Assembly (NCBI RefSeq): GCF_049803795.1 | Contig: NZ_JBNAGJ010000003.1 | Coordinates: 248,001-312,000 of the forward strand | Direction of reading: 5' to 3' | Origin: Thalassobius sp002708925 | Lineage (GTDB): Bacteria; Pseudomonadota; Alphaproteobacteria; Rhodobacterales; Rhodobacteraceae | Length of the DNA: 64,000 nt | Shown here: in pieces, positions 8,238-16,043 of the stretch | Position numbering within the stretch: the stretch's first letter is position 1 | Layout: each line of letters begins with the position of its first letter | The notes under the pieces: model-generated | Databases searched by the model: none | Told to the model about the DNA's origin: nothing | Seen by the model: only the letters and a program-made list of their open reading frames with translations | Made by a program: the position numbers and the translations under genes

Positions 8238-8508
8238 GTTGGGAAAAGGGCGGCGGGCCCGCAGCGACCGTATGGTTATCTCATTCCCGAGGACCTGTAT
8301 ATACAGGTGGGCGCCAGGTAATCAGGCCAGGACCTGAACAGAGCCAGCTCCCTCGGAATTGCTTAAGGCCACCGGAATGCAACCGTGTATCGAGAAGAGC
8401 AGAACCCGCCTGAGCGCTATCTAGTGCCTCTGGCGGGGAACGACAAGGGCCGGGGGCAAGAAGCAAAACAACAAAAGTCCAAGAGGGCTGGACCGGGGCT
8501 TGCTGAGC
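8238..8508. other. Non-coding stretch with a 16-bp palindrome
   Basis: A gap of about 270 bases with no convincing gene. The palindrome ACCTGTATATACAGGT sits at 8293-8308, with further CAGGT/ACCTG words at about 8314 and 8329. A small hairpin GTCCA...TGGAC is near 8477-8493. I could not match the region to tmRNA, 6S, SRP or RNase P RNA by their conserved motifs. The ORF on the minus strand here has no ribosome site or family resemblance. Confidence 0.5.
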
Positions 8509-8523
8509 GTTCATGATTTGTTC
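8509..8523 (+). promoter_or_regulatory. LexA (SOS) box of mmcB
   Basis: GTTC-ATGATTT-GTTC is an exact match to the alphaproteobacterial LexA operator GTTC-N7-GTTC. It ends 11 bases before the mmcB start codon, where LexA would block transcription initiation. MmcB is a known SOS-type mitomycin C repair gene in alphaproteobacteria, so motif and gene support each other. Confidence 0.85.
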
Positions 8524-8534
8524 ATAGTGCCGTC

Positions 8535-8966
8535 ATGGATAAGATGACGCCCCCTGGACAGGTCTTGGCGCGCGGCGTTTGCCGGCATCTGATGGGCTAT
8601 GGTTTCGTCTCGATCGAGGAATTCGTGCCGACGCGCGGGCTGCGGGTGGATGTGATGGGCCTGGGCCCCAAGGGGGAAATCTGGGTGATCGAATGCAAAT
8701 CCAGCCGGGCCGATTTTCAAGCGGACAGCAAATGGCAGGGCTATCTGGACTGGTGTGACCGCTATTTCTGGGCAGTGGCCGCGGATTTCCCGACCGAGAT
8801 GTTGCCCGATCAGACCGGCCTGATCCTCGCCGATCAATACAGCGCCGAAATCATCCGTATGGGCCCCGAATCCAGGCTGCCTGCGGCCCGGCGCAAGAAA
8901 CTGACCCATAAATTCGCCACGGATGCGACCCGGCGGCTGCAAACCTTGCGCGATCCGCGCCTGTGA
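8535..8966 (+). CDS. mmcB: MmcB-family DNA repair protein
   Basis: A 143-aa protein of the MmcB/DUF family (PF06319 type), first linked to mitomycin C resistance in Caulobacter. It has a PD-(D/E)xK-like nuclease core: RVDVMGLGPKGEIWVIECKSSRADF carries Asp and the ExK motif. WQGYLDWCDRYFWAV and LPDQTGLI are also typical. The start ATG at 8535 lies just downstream of a perfect SOS box. It probably helps repair crosslinked or blocked DNA with translesion polymerases. The stop region contains a small tandem repeat. Confidence 0.9.
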   Translation: MDKMTPPGQVLARGVCRHLMGYGFVSIEEFVPTRGLRVDVMGLGPKGEIWVIECKSSRADFQADSKWQGYLDWCDRYFWAVAADFPTEMLPDQTGLILADQYSAEIIRMGPESRLPAARRKKLTHKFATDATRRLQTLRDPRL

Positions 8967-8997
8967 TCCGCGCCTGTGATCAACCCTGTGATCAGCG
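8952..8997. repeat. Short tandem repeat at mmcB 3' end
   Basis: GATCCGCGCCTGT occurs twice in tandem (8952-8964, 8965-8977), then a degenerate GATCAACCCTGT and GATCAGCG. It spans the mmcB stop codon and the end of the convergent 62-aa gene. It could be replication slippage. Confidence 0.7.
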
Positions 8998-9180
8998 CTT
9001 CATGCTGCGCGCGGCCTTGATGGCGGCCAGGATTTCCTCGGCGATTTCCTCGGCCTCTTCGGGTTCGAAATCCATCGGGATTTCCAGATCCCCGGCCTCG
9101 ATGAACAGGCGGACCATGCCTTCGGTCGTGGGGCCGATTTGCAGGTTGGCCTCGATATCGCGTTCGGTATTGATGCCCAT
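8992..9180 (-). CDS. Small conserved acidic protein (DUF6324-like)
   Basis: A 62-aa acidic protein, MGINTERDIEANLQIGPTTE onward, ending in a Glu/Ala-rich helix (EEAEEIAEEILAAIKAA). An ideal AAAGGAGG lies seven bases before the ATG, strongly supporting translation. It resembles the small DUF6324 family of Rhodobacteraceae as I remember it. The function is unknown. It is convergent to mmcB. Confidence 0.72.
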   Translation of the reverse strand: MGINTERDIEANLQIGPTTEGMVRLFIEAGDLEIPMDFEPEEAEEIAEEILAAIKAARSMKR

Positions 9181-9339
9181 GTGGCGCCTCCTTTGATCCT
9201 GTTTCAGCTAACTTTTCCGCAAACGAATGGCAAGCCAAAGCACGAAATCCAAGAGCGGCCAGCGCAGGGCAGGTTATGTCAGTTTTCTGTCCAAACCCTC
9301 TTGCATTCCCCATCGCGGGCCGCTAAATCGCCCTCCAGT

Positions 9340-9416
9340 GCCGCCTTAGCTCAGTTGGTTAGAGCGCTGGATTGTGGATCCAGAGGTCCCCTGTTCAAGC
9401 CAGGGAGGCGGTACCA
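9340..9416 (+). tRNA. tRNA-His (GTG)
   Basis: A full cloverleaf. D-arm is TAGCTCAGTTGGTTAGAGC, anticodon stem CTGGA/TCCAG, loop TTGTGGA with anticodon GTG, T-loop TTCAAGC. The acceptor pairs GCCGCCT with AGGCGGT, giving G1-U72, then A73 and an encoded CCA. There is no extra G-1 with C73. This is the unusual tRNA-His identity known from alphaproteobacteria, which also have a divergent HisRS. Confidence 0.96.
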
Positions 9417-9438
9417 TCTTCCCCACACGGTTTCCGGT

Positions 9439-9762
9439 CTATTCGTGCTCCAGCCGAATTTCGCGCACCAGTTTCTGCGTTGCGCGGCTGTAGATCAGGA
9501 TGCGGTCATCCTGCGTGACAATGGCATACCAGCGGCGGGTCTGGGTATAAGCCTGAGCGCTGGTGCCGGGGGGCAGGGTCAGAACCTGCGGGAAGTCGGG
9601 CGGCGTCTGATTGTAGCGGATGACAAACAGCGACACGATCGCTACAACGCCGGCAATCATGGTGACGGTCAGAACGGTGACCAGCACCTTCAGGAATTTC
9701 AACAGGCCCGCGTCCAGGGGTTGCTCTTGGGGGTTTTCTGGGGGCTGAGGGGTATCGTCCAT
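9439..9762 (-). CDS. Single-pass membrane protein (DUF6476-like)
   Basis: A 107-aa protein when started at MDDTPQ (9762); an in-frame ATG at 9789 would add nine residues. A Pro-rich N-terminus precedes one transmembrane segment (about residues 22-48, VLVTVLTVTMIAGVVAIVSL). A periplasmic domain follows with a WYAIVTQDDRILIYS motif resembling a beta-propeller blade. It resembles the DUF6476 family of Rhodobacteraceae from memory. If 9762 is right, its ATG and the rluD ATG share the palindrome CATG on opposite strands. Function unknown. Confidence 0.75.
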   Translation of the reverse strand: MDDTPQPPENPQEQPLDAGLLKFLKVLVTVLTVTMIAGVVAIVSLFVIRYNQTPPDFPQVLTLPPGTSAQAYTQTRRWYAIVTQDDRILIYSRATQKLVREIRLEHE

Positions 9763-10786
9763 GGGGTCCAACCGTCTATCCTTTGCCATTCAGGCAGATC
9801 CGCCTGCGCGTCTTGATAAGGCGATTTCGCGCGATGCGCCAGAGCAGGCGTCCCTGTCCCGCACCCGGCTGGCCAAGCTGATCGAGGCAGGCGAGGTCAC
9901 GCTGAACGGCGCGGTCGTGTCCAGCCCCAAGGGTAAGGTGGCCGAGGGCGACATGATCGAGGTCACGGTCCCCGAGGCCGAGGAAACCGATCTGATCGCC
10001 GAAAACATCCCTCTGACCATTGTCTATGAGGACGCGCACCTGATCGTGGTGGACAAACCTGCGGGGATGGTGGTGCATCCGGCGCCTGGCTCGCCCACGG
10101 GGACGCTGGCCAATGCGCTGATGTATCATTGCGGCGACAGCCTGTCCGGAGTGGGCGGCGAAAAACGCCCCGGCATCGTTCACCGGATCGACAAGGACAC
10201 CAGCGGGCTGCTGGTGGTGGCCAAATCCGATCCGGCGCATCACGGGCTGGCCGATCAGTTCCGCGCGCATAGTGCCCAGCGGTATTATCAGGCGGTCTGC
10301 TATGGCGTGCCCGATGCCAATGATCCGCGCCTGCGCGGGGTGCGCGGCGTCAGCTTTGAGGCCGGGAATATCATGAAGATCACCACTCATCTGGCACGGC
10401 ACAAGACCGACCGCCAGCGCCAGGCGGTGTATTTCGAGAACGGCCGGCACGCGGTGACACGGGTGCGGATCGTGGAGCCCTTCGGCGCGCCGCCCGTGGC
10501 CTGTCTGGTGGAATGCTGGCTGGAAACCGGGCGCACGCATCAGATTCGCGTGCATATGACCCACGCGGGCCACGGTCTGGTGGGCGATCCCACCTATGGC
10601 GGGCGCCGCAAGCTGGCGGTGAAAAACCTGTCGGAAAAGGGAGTGCAGGCCGTGCGCGATTTCCCCCGCCAGGCGCTGCACGCCGCCGTTCTGGGCTTTG
10701 AGCATCCGGTCACGGGGCGGGCTTTGCGCTTCGAAAGCCCGCTGCCGCAGGACATGCAGGATCTGATCGTCGCGCTGCGCGGCTAG
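9761..10786 (+). CDS. rluD: 23S rRNA pseudouridine synthase, RluD type
   Basis: A 341-aa RluA-family synthase. The N-terminal S4 domain (about 15-80, RTRLAKLIEAGEVTLNG) is followed by the catalytic domain with HRIDKDTSGLLVVAK, whose Asp attacks uridine. Later GRTHQIRVHM and VGDPTYGG are family motifs. RluD modifies helix 69 of 23S rRNA. GAGGGG lies about eight bases before the ATG. It is divergent from the DUF6476-like gene and its stop overlaps that of the next, convergent gene within CTAG. Confidence 0.93.
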   Translation: MGSNRLSFAIQADPPARLDKAISRDAPEQASLSRTRLAKLIEAGEVTLNGAVVSSPKGKVAEGDMIEVTVPEAEETDLIAENIPLTIVYEDAHLIVVDKPAGMVVHPAPGSPTGTLANALMYHCGDSLSGVGGEKRPGIVHRIDKDTSGLLVVAKSDPAHHGLADQFRAHSAQRYYQAVCYGVPDANDPRLRGVRGVSFEAGNIMKITTHLARHKTDRQRQAVYFENGRHAVTRVRIVEPFGAPPVACLVECWLETGRTHQIRVHMTHAGHGLVGDPTYGGRRKLAVKNLSEKGVQAVRDFPRQALHAAVLGFEHPVTGRALRFESPLPQDMQDLIVALRG

Positions 10787-11412
10787 GGGCGCTCTGGGGC
10801 CCAGATCAGCAGCCACAGCATCAAAGAGACCTCGGCGAGCACGGGCACCGCATAGGCCGGTTGCAGCATGGCATTCAGATCGGGCACCAGAAGGCGGGTC
10901 AGGCTGCCCAGCCCGTAAACCGCCCCCGCCGCGGCCATCGCCACACAGATCCAGCGCGGCGCGATCCGCCACAGCAGCCGCGCCATGATCGCCGTGTTCA
11001 CCGCGAAAAACGCCAGCCCGACATCATAGCCGATTGCGTGCCGTTCCAGCCAAAGCAGCGCATCGCCCTGAAGCGCGGCCACCAGACACAGAATATTGCC
11101 CGCGATCACCGCCGCCTGCATCAGTCGGAACACCATCGCCATCAGCGCCGCCTGCGCATTTACCTCGCGCAGCATCCCGAAAAACACCACGGCCAGCGCC
11201 ACATCCAGCCCGGCCATGCCCAGATCGAACAGGATCGACAGGCGAAACAGCCCCTCATGCGCGGACAGCGCGGCCTGTGTGGCCGCTGCATCTCCCCAGG
11301 TGATCAAAGGCGCACGCAGCGCGGCCTCGGCGCTGATCCCCAGAAGGATGATCCCCAGATACAAAACGCCGGCCAGACGGGCAGGATGGGCCAGACGGGC
11401 AGATGCGGGCAT
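10783..11412 (-). CDS. DUF4386 multi-pass membrane protein
   Basis: A 209-aa integral membrane protein with six or so hydrophobic helices (for example LAGVLYLGIILLGISAEAAL near the start). The RLAGVLYL opening and FRLMQAAVIAGN segment match DUF4386, which has no assigned function. The stop codon overlaps the rluD stop. It is preceded by GGAGCC about ten bases from the ATG. Confidence 0.8.
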   Translation of the reverse strand: MPASARLAHPARLAGVLYLGIILLGISAEAALRAPLITWGDAAATQAALSAHEGLFRLSILFDLGMAGLDVALAVVFFGMLREVNAQAALMAMVFRLMQAAVIAGNILCLVAALQGDALLWLERHAIGYDVGLAFFAVNTAIMARLLWRIAPRWICVAMAAAGAVYGLGSLTRLLVPDLNAMLQPAYAVPVLAEVSLMLWLLIWAPERP

Positions 11413-11583
11413 GGGCGGGCTCCTTTTTTATGGGGGCGGGCAGGATGTGCCCTTGCCAAGACTATAGATCGACGCACAAAACCTGTTGCAACAAACAGCA
11501 CATGCGCGTGAATGCACTGACATATTGCTCGAAGTTCGACGGAAACATCCCAATATTACGTATAGAATTCGACGCGAACAGGC

Positions 11584-11612
11584 CTTGAAAGGTCTGCATA
11601 CGTCTCCTATGT
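11584..11612 (+). promoter_or_regulatory. Candidate sigma-32 (RpoH-type) promoter of rpoH
   Basis: CTTGAAA (11584-11590), a 14-base spacer, then TCCTATGT (11605-11612). The first element matches the sigma-32 -35 consensus exactly; the second is a partial match to CCCCATNT. It lies about 36 bases before the rpoH start, so RpoH could amplify its own expression. Confidence 0.5.
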
Positions 11613-11648
11613 GGATGTTAAGCCCTTAAACATTGGGAGGGACAGAGC

Positions 11649-12545
11649 TTGAGTAACTATGCAAATCTACCGGCCCCGACACCCGAAGGCGGCCTGAACC
11701 GATACCTACAGGAAATCCGGAAATTCCCGATGCTGGAACCGGAAGAGGAATACATGCTGGCCAAACGCTGGGTCGAGCAGGAAGACAGCGAATCCGCCCA
11801 TAAGATGGTCACGTCTCACCTGCGTCTGGCGGCCAAGATCGCCATGGGCTATCGCGGCTATGGCCTGCCCCAGGCCGAGGTGATCTCTGAGGCGAATGTG
11901 GGCCTGATGCAGGCCGTGAAACGGTTCGACCCCGAAAAGGGCTTTCGTCTGGCGACCTATGCGATGTGGTGGATCCGGGCCTCGATTCAGGAATATATCC
12001 TGCGCTCGTGGTCTTTGGTGAAACTTGGCACGACCTCGGCGCAGAAGAAGCTGTTTTTCAACCTGCGCAAGGCCAAGGCCCGCATCGGTGCGCTGGAAGA
12101 GGGCGACCTGCGCCCCGAAAACGTCAAACGGATCGCCACCGATCTGGGCGTGACCGAGGACGAGGTGATCAGCATGAACCGCCGCATGTCGGGCGGCGAT
12201 GCCTCGCTGAACGCCACAGTCGGGTCCGAAGGCGAAGGCACGATGCAATGGCAGGACTGGCTAGAGGACGAAGACGCCGACCAGGCTGCCGATTACGCCG
12301 AAAAGGATGAAATGGACGCCCGCCGCGAATTGCTGGCCGACGCCATGGACGTTCTGAACGAACGCGAGCGTGACATCCTGGTGCAGCGCCGCCTGTCCGA
12401 GGAAACCATCACGCTGGAGGATCTGAGCGGCCAATATGACGTCAGCCGCGAACGCATCCGCCAGATCGAGGTGCGCGCCTTTGAAAAGCTGCAAAAGCGC
12501 ATGCGCGAACTGGCCGCCGAAAAAGGGATGCTGACCAGCGCCTGA
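11649..12545 (+). CDS. rpoH: RNA polymerase sigma factor RpoH (sigma-32)
   Basis: A 298-aa sigma-32 factor directing heat-shock and, in Rhodobacter, oxidative/singlet-oxygen response genes. It starts with TTG at 11649 (reading MSNYANLPAPTPEGG), with GGGAGG about eight bases upstream; this fits the N-terminus of relatives. Region 2 (GLMQAVKRFDPEKGFRLATY) contacts -10 DNA. The RpoH box is present as QKKLFFNLRKAK. Region 4 has the helix-turn-helix LEDLSGQYDVSRERIRQIE. A non-ATG start and a sigma-32-like promoter suggest tuned, autoregulated expression. Rhodobacteraceae often carry a second RpoH. Confidence 0.97.
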   Translation: MSNYANLPAPTPEGGLNRYLQEIRKFPMLEPEEEYMLAKRWVEQEDSESAHKMVTSHLRLAAKIAMGYRGYGLPQAEVISEANVGLMQAVKRFDPEKGFRLATYAMWWIRASIQEYILRSWSLVKLGTTSAQKKLFFNLRKAKARIGALEEGDLRPENVKRIATDLGVTEDEVISMNRRMSGGDASLNATVGSEGEGTMQWQDWLEDEDADQAADYAEKDEMDARRELLADAMDVLNERERDILVQRRLSEETITLEDLSGQYDVSRERIRQIEVRAFEKLQKRMRELAAEKGMLTSA

Positions 12546-12560
12546 TCGTGTTAAAATCGA

Positions 12561-12588
12561 AACCGGCCCTGCTTGAGGGCCGGTTTTT
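12561..12588 (+). terminator. rpoH terminator
   Basis: AACCGGCCCT, loop GCTTG, AGGGCCGGTT then TTTT: a classic intrinsic terminator 16 bases after the rpoH stop. Confidence 0.92.
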
Positions 12589-12618
12589 TCATGTCCGGAT
12601 GCCACTGCGAGGGCCTCA

Positions 12619-12921
12619 ATGAACGACGAAGATAAGCTAAGCGGCCGGCTCCATGGCGAGCAGTTCGAGCCCGATCAGCCCGAGGGGCTGTTGATGCGGA
12701 TCGTGCATGTTCTGATCATCGGCGTCATGATGAGCCTGACCCAGACCGTCCTGGGCGTCCTCACCCTGATCCAGATCGTCATCATGGCGCTGAACAAGGG
12801 CGAACCGAACGAGAACCTGGCCAATTTCGGCACCGATCTGGGGGTCTGGATGGCCAAATCCGTGCGCTATATGACGGCGGCCAGTGACGTCAAACCCTGG
12901 CCATGGACCGAGTTGGACTGA
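12619..12921 (+). CDS. DUF4389 membrane protein
   Basis: A 100-aa protein with one long or two tight hydrophobic helices (RIVHVLIIGVMMSLTQTVLG and VLTLIQIVIMALNKG, residues 27-59) and the NENLANFGTDLGVWMAKSVRYMT stretch diagnostic of DUF4389. Inner-membrane protein of unknown function. It is separated from rpoH by a strong terminator. Confidence 0.85.
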   Translation: MNDEDKLSGRLHGEQFEPDQPEGLLMRIVHVLIIGVMMSLTQTVLGVLTLIQIVIMALNKGEPNENLANFGTDLGVWMAKSVRYMTAASDVKPWPWTELD

Positions 12922-12965
12922 CCTGGCGGGACGGGTCAAATGAGGCGGCCAAATGGGATGACACC

Positions 12966-13060
12966 ATGACCGTTCGCCGCATCGTCGCCAATCTGCCCGC
13001 CGGTTCCATGTCCGCGATCTGCTGGGCGATCTGATCAATATCGTCGCCCATTCCGATTAG
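12966..13060 (+). pseudogene. Remnant of a glyoxalase/VOC-family gene
   Basis: From ATG 12966 the frame reads MTVRRIVANLPAGS, the usual opening of small VOC (glyoxalase-like) proteins. The continuation fits only in the +1 frame from 13004, which reads FHVRDLLGDLINIVAHSD then stops at 13060. This looks like the first 30-odd codons of a decayed gene with a frameshift. The remainder is absent; the convergent YHS gene begins right after. Confidence 0.5.
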
Positions 13061-13063
13061 CGC

Positions 13064-13513
13064 CTAGTTCAGGATCGCAGGCCAATTGGCATCCGCGGCG
13101 GCGATCCGGCCGGGGATGTCCTGCGACCAGCGTCGCCGCACCCCCTTGGAGAAGTTCAGATACAGTTTGCCCTCGTAAATCGTCCAGGCTTCGGGGGCCG
13201 TGGGGGCGACATAGCCCTCGGAGGCGGCATAGGCGCAATACCCGCCGTATTGGGGCGCATAGGCGGTGGGATCCGCGATAAAGGCCGCCTTGTTCTGCTC
13301 GGAGGCAAAGCGCCATGTCGCGCCCATCCAGTCATGGGTAATGTCCGAGCGGCCTTTGACGCGCTTGCCGGCAGTGAAATAGGCGACAACGTCGCTGCCA
13401 TCCACGGCGATTCCGTCCTCGGCATAGATTTTGGGTGACATGGCCTGCGCCATCCGGGGCAGGGCGGCAGCTGCGGGCAGCATCAGACAAAAGGTGCGGC
13501 GGGACAGGGGCAT
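13064..13513 (-). CDS. YHS-domain protein with Tat signal
   Basis: A 149-aa secreted protein. The open frame extends to 13741, but MPLSRRTFCLMLPAAAALPR at 13513 is a twin-arginine signal preceded by CGGAGAAG. The mature part carries the YHS domain: DGSDVVAYF, then THDWMGATWRFAS, then AFIADPTAYAPQYGGYCAYA. YHS proteins often bind metal or haem and some are linked to copper handling. Relatives in Rhodobacteraceae are annotated only as YHS domain-containing. Confidence 0.88.
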   Translation of the reverse strand: MPLSRRTFCLMLPAAAALPRMAQAMSPKIYAEDGIAVDGSDVVAYFTAGKRVKGRSDITHDWMGATWRFASEQNKAAFIADPTAYAPQYGGYCAYAASEGYVAPTAPEAWTIYEGKLYLNFSKGVRRRWSQDIPGRIAAADANWPAILN

Positions 13514-13658
13514 GGGGCTTCTCCGGGGTTGTTTGATCCACTGTGCCGTGCGCCCGGCCCCTGCGCCATCCCCCTCACGCCGGTTTGATGGGCCGTTATT
13601 GCGTGCCGGGCAAAGGCGCTGTAGCTGTGCGCTGTGTTTGCAACCAAGCGGAGCGCCG

Positions 13659-14087
13659 ATGATCGCGTATCTCTTGCTGTTCGGCTCGGCCTTTGTGGCG
13701 GCCACGATCCTGCCCATGCAATCCGAGGCCATTCTGGTCACGCAGCTGGTGCGGAACCAGCAGCCTGCGCTGGCGCTGGTGGCGGTGGCGACGGCGGGGA
13801 ATGTGCTGGGATCGGTGGTGAACTGGTATCTGGGGCGCTATCTGCTGCGGTTTCAGGATCGGCGCTGGTTCCCGGCCTCGCCCGCGCAGATGCAGCGCGC
13901 GCAGGGCTGGTATCATCGGTTCGGGCGCTGGACTCTGCTGGGATCGTGGGTGCCGATCGTGGGCGATCCGCTGACCGTGGTGGCCGGCGTGATGAAAGAG
14001 CCGCTGGCGTCCTTTTTCATTCTGGTGCTGATCGCCAAGGGCGCGCGCTATCTGGCGTTGACAGCGGCGACCCTGGCGTGGCTGTAG
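13659..14087 (+). CDS. YqaA-like (DedA/SNARE-associated) membrane protein
   Basis: A 142-aa polytopic protein starting at ATG 13659 after GCGGAG. It has the YqaA pattern: SAFVAATILPMQSEAILV, then GNVLGSVVNWYLGRYL, WYHRFGRWTLLGSWVPIVGDPLTVVAGV, and a final TM helix. The DedA superfamily is linked to lipid carrier or phospholipid flipping and membrane homeostasis. It is divergent from the YHS gene. Confidence 0.85.
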   Translation: MIAYLLLFGSAFVAATILPMQSEAILVTQLVRNQQPALALVAVATAGNVLGSVVNWYLGRYLLRFQDRRWFPASPAQMQRAQGWYHRFGRWTLLGSWVPIVGDPLTVVAGVMKEPLASFFILVLIAKGARYLALTAATLAWL

Positions 14088-14108
14088 GGGCGTGGCCCTG
14101 ACGGGGGT

Positions 14109-15929
14109 TTAGTCCTCCATCGCCTCCAGCTCGTCGATGAAGCCTTCGATCATGGACAGGCCCTTGTCCCAGAATTTGGGGTCGCTGGCGTCCAGCCCGA
14201 AGGGGGCCAGCAGTTCCTTGTGGTGTTTGGAACCACCTGCCTTGAGCATATCGAAATACTTGTCCTGGAAGCCTTCGGGTGCGGCCTCGTAGGCGGCATA
14301 AAGCGCGTTCACCAGCCCGTCACCGAAGGCATAGGCGTAGACGTAGAAGGGCGAGTGGACGAAATGCGGGATATAGGCCCAGAAGGTCTCGTACCCCTCC
14401 ATGAAGTCAAACGCCGGGCCCAGGCTTTCGGCCTGTACGGACATCCACAGGGCGTTGATGTCCTCGGGCGTCAGCTCGCCCTCGCGGCGGGCGGCGTGGA
14501 GCTTGCATTCAAAGTCATAGAACGCGATCTGGCGGACGACCGTGTTGATCATATCCTCGACCTTGCCGGCCAGCATCACCTTGCGCTCGGCCTTGGATTT
14601 GGCCTTGTTCAGCATGGTGCGGAAGGTCAGCATTTCGCCGAAGACCGACGCGGTTTCCGCCAGCGTCAGCGGGGTCGAGGACAGCATTTCCCCCTGATCC
14701 GCCGCCAGCACCTGGTGCACGCCGTGGCCCAGCTCATGCGCCAGGGTCATCACGTCGCGCGGTTTGCCCAGATAGTTCAGCATCACATAGGGGTGGACCT
14801 CGGTGACGGTGGGATGGGCAAAGGCACCGGGGGCCTTGCCGGGCTTCACGCCCGCATCAATCCAGCCCTTGTCAAAGAACGGCTGAGCAATTTCCCCCAT
14901 GCGCGGATCAAAGGCGTTATAGGCCTCCATCACGATGGATTGCGCGGCGTCCCAGCCGACGGTTTTGGTGTCTTCCATCGGCAAAGGCGCGTTGCGGTCC
15001 CAGACCTGCATCCGGTCCAGACCCAGCCATTTGCGTTTCAGCTCGTAATACCGGTGCGACAGGCGCGGATAGGCGGCCACCACGGCATCGCGCAGGGCCT
15101 GAACCACCTCGGGTTCCACGTCATTGGACAGGTGCCGCCCGGTCTGGGCCGTGGGCATCTTGCGCCAGCGGTCCAGCACCTCTTTTTCCTTGGCTTGCGT
15201 GTTGTGGACGCGGGCGAAGGTCTTGATGTTGGCGGAGAAAACATCGGCCAGCTCGCGGGCGGCGGCCTCGCGCCGGGGGCGATCGGGATCTGTCAGCAGG
15301 TTCAGCGTGCCCTCGATGTTCAGATCGTCACCGTCCACGGTGAATTCCAGCCCGGCGATGGTTTCATCGAACAGCTTTTCCCACGCGTCCCCGACAACGC
15401 CCAGATCGTGCAGGAATTGCTCCATCTCATCGGACAGCTGGTGCGGCTTCATCGCGCGGATGCGGTCGAACACGGGCTTATAGCGGGCCAGATCGGCGTT
15501 TTCGGCCAGCATGGCGGCCAGTTTGTCATCCTCGATCCGGTTCAGTTCCAGCGTGAAGAACACCAGCGGCGTGGTGAAATTGGTGATCTTTTCCTGGCAG
15601 TCGGACATGAATTTCGCCCGGTCCGCATCCACCGTCAGTTGGTAATAGCGCAGCCCCGCATAGGACATCACGCGCCCGGCCTTGGTGCTGATCTTCTCGT
15701 TCCGCTGGACGCATTCCAGCAGGCCCGCGGCGTCCAGCGTGTCCAGCTTACCGGCGTAATCGGCGGCGAAGGCGGCGCATTCAGCCTCCAGCCAGTTCAG
15801 GTCGGCGGTCAGCTCGGGCGCGTCATTGGCCGTATAGAGATCGGTCAGATCCCATTCCGGCAGATCCCCCAATCCGTCAGAGCCGGACCCGGCATTGGCA
15901 TCGCGCACGGGGAAGGGAAGCTGGAACAT
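14109..15929 (-). CDS. pepF: Oligoendopeptidase F (M3 family)
   Basis: A 606-aa cytosolic zinc peptidase degrading oligopeptides. The zinc motif HELGHGVHQ is near residue 398, and the downstream E of the M3 family lies in LAETASVFGEML. The start ATG at 15929 follows AGAGGTGCCCC. It is full length for PepF. It is convergent with the YqaA-like gene and divergent from the FAH-family gene, so it is probably monocistronic. A long open frame on the opposite strand (14220-16043) is a shadow. Confidence 0.96.
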   Translation of the reverse strand: MFQLPFPVRDANAGSGSDGLGDLPEWDLTDLYTANDAPELTADLNWLEAECAAFAADYAGKLDTLDAAGLLECVQRNEKISTKAGRVMSYAGLRYYQLTVDADRAKFMSDCQEKITNFTTPLVFFTLELNRIEDDKLAAMLAENADLARYKPVFDRIRAMKPHQLSDEMEQFLHDLGVVGDAWEKLFDETIAGLEFTVDGDDLNIEGTLNLLTDPDRPRREAAARELADVFSANIKTFARVHNTQAKEKEVLDRWRKMPTAQTGRHLSNDVEPEVVQALRDAVVAAYPRLSHRYYELKRKWLGLDRMQVWDRNAPLPMEDTKTVGWDAAQSIVMEAYNAFDPRMGEIAQPFFDKGWIDAGVKPGKAPGAFAHPTVTEVHPYVMLNYLGKPRDVMTLAHELGHGVHQVLAADQGEMLSSTPLTLAETASVFGEMLTFRTMLNKAKSKAERKVMLAGKVEDMINTVVRQIAFYDFECKLHAARREGELTPEDINALWMSVQAESLGPAFDFMEGYETFWAYIPHFVHSPFYVYAYAFGDGLVNALYAAYEAAPEGFQDKYFDMLKAGGSKHHKELLAPFGLDASDPKFWDKGLSMIEGFIDELEAMED

Positions 15930-16043
15930 GGGGCACCTCTTTTGTCATTGCCAAACAGACATAGGACGGGGGCGCGCGGGCCTCAAGGGCTTGTGCATGG
16001 CGGGGGCATGGATAAGGTGTCTTTCCAGCAAGAGGGGGAAATC

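Noticed and set aside
8238..8508. tmRNA, 6S, SRP or RNase P RNA in the gap before mmcB
   Set aside because: None of the conserved cores of these RNAs could be found on either strand.
8281..8514. 77-aa minus-strand ORF in the same gap
   Set aside because: No ribosome site, unusual composition, and overlap with the SOS box region of mmcB.
14220..16043. 883-aa open frame extending the FAH-family gene upstream
   Set aside because: It is antisense to pepF; homology starts only at the ATG at 16044 after a strong ribosome site.
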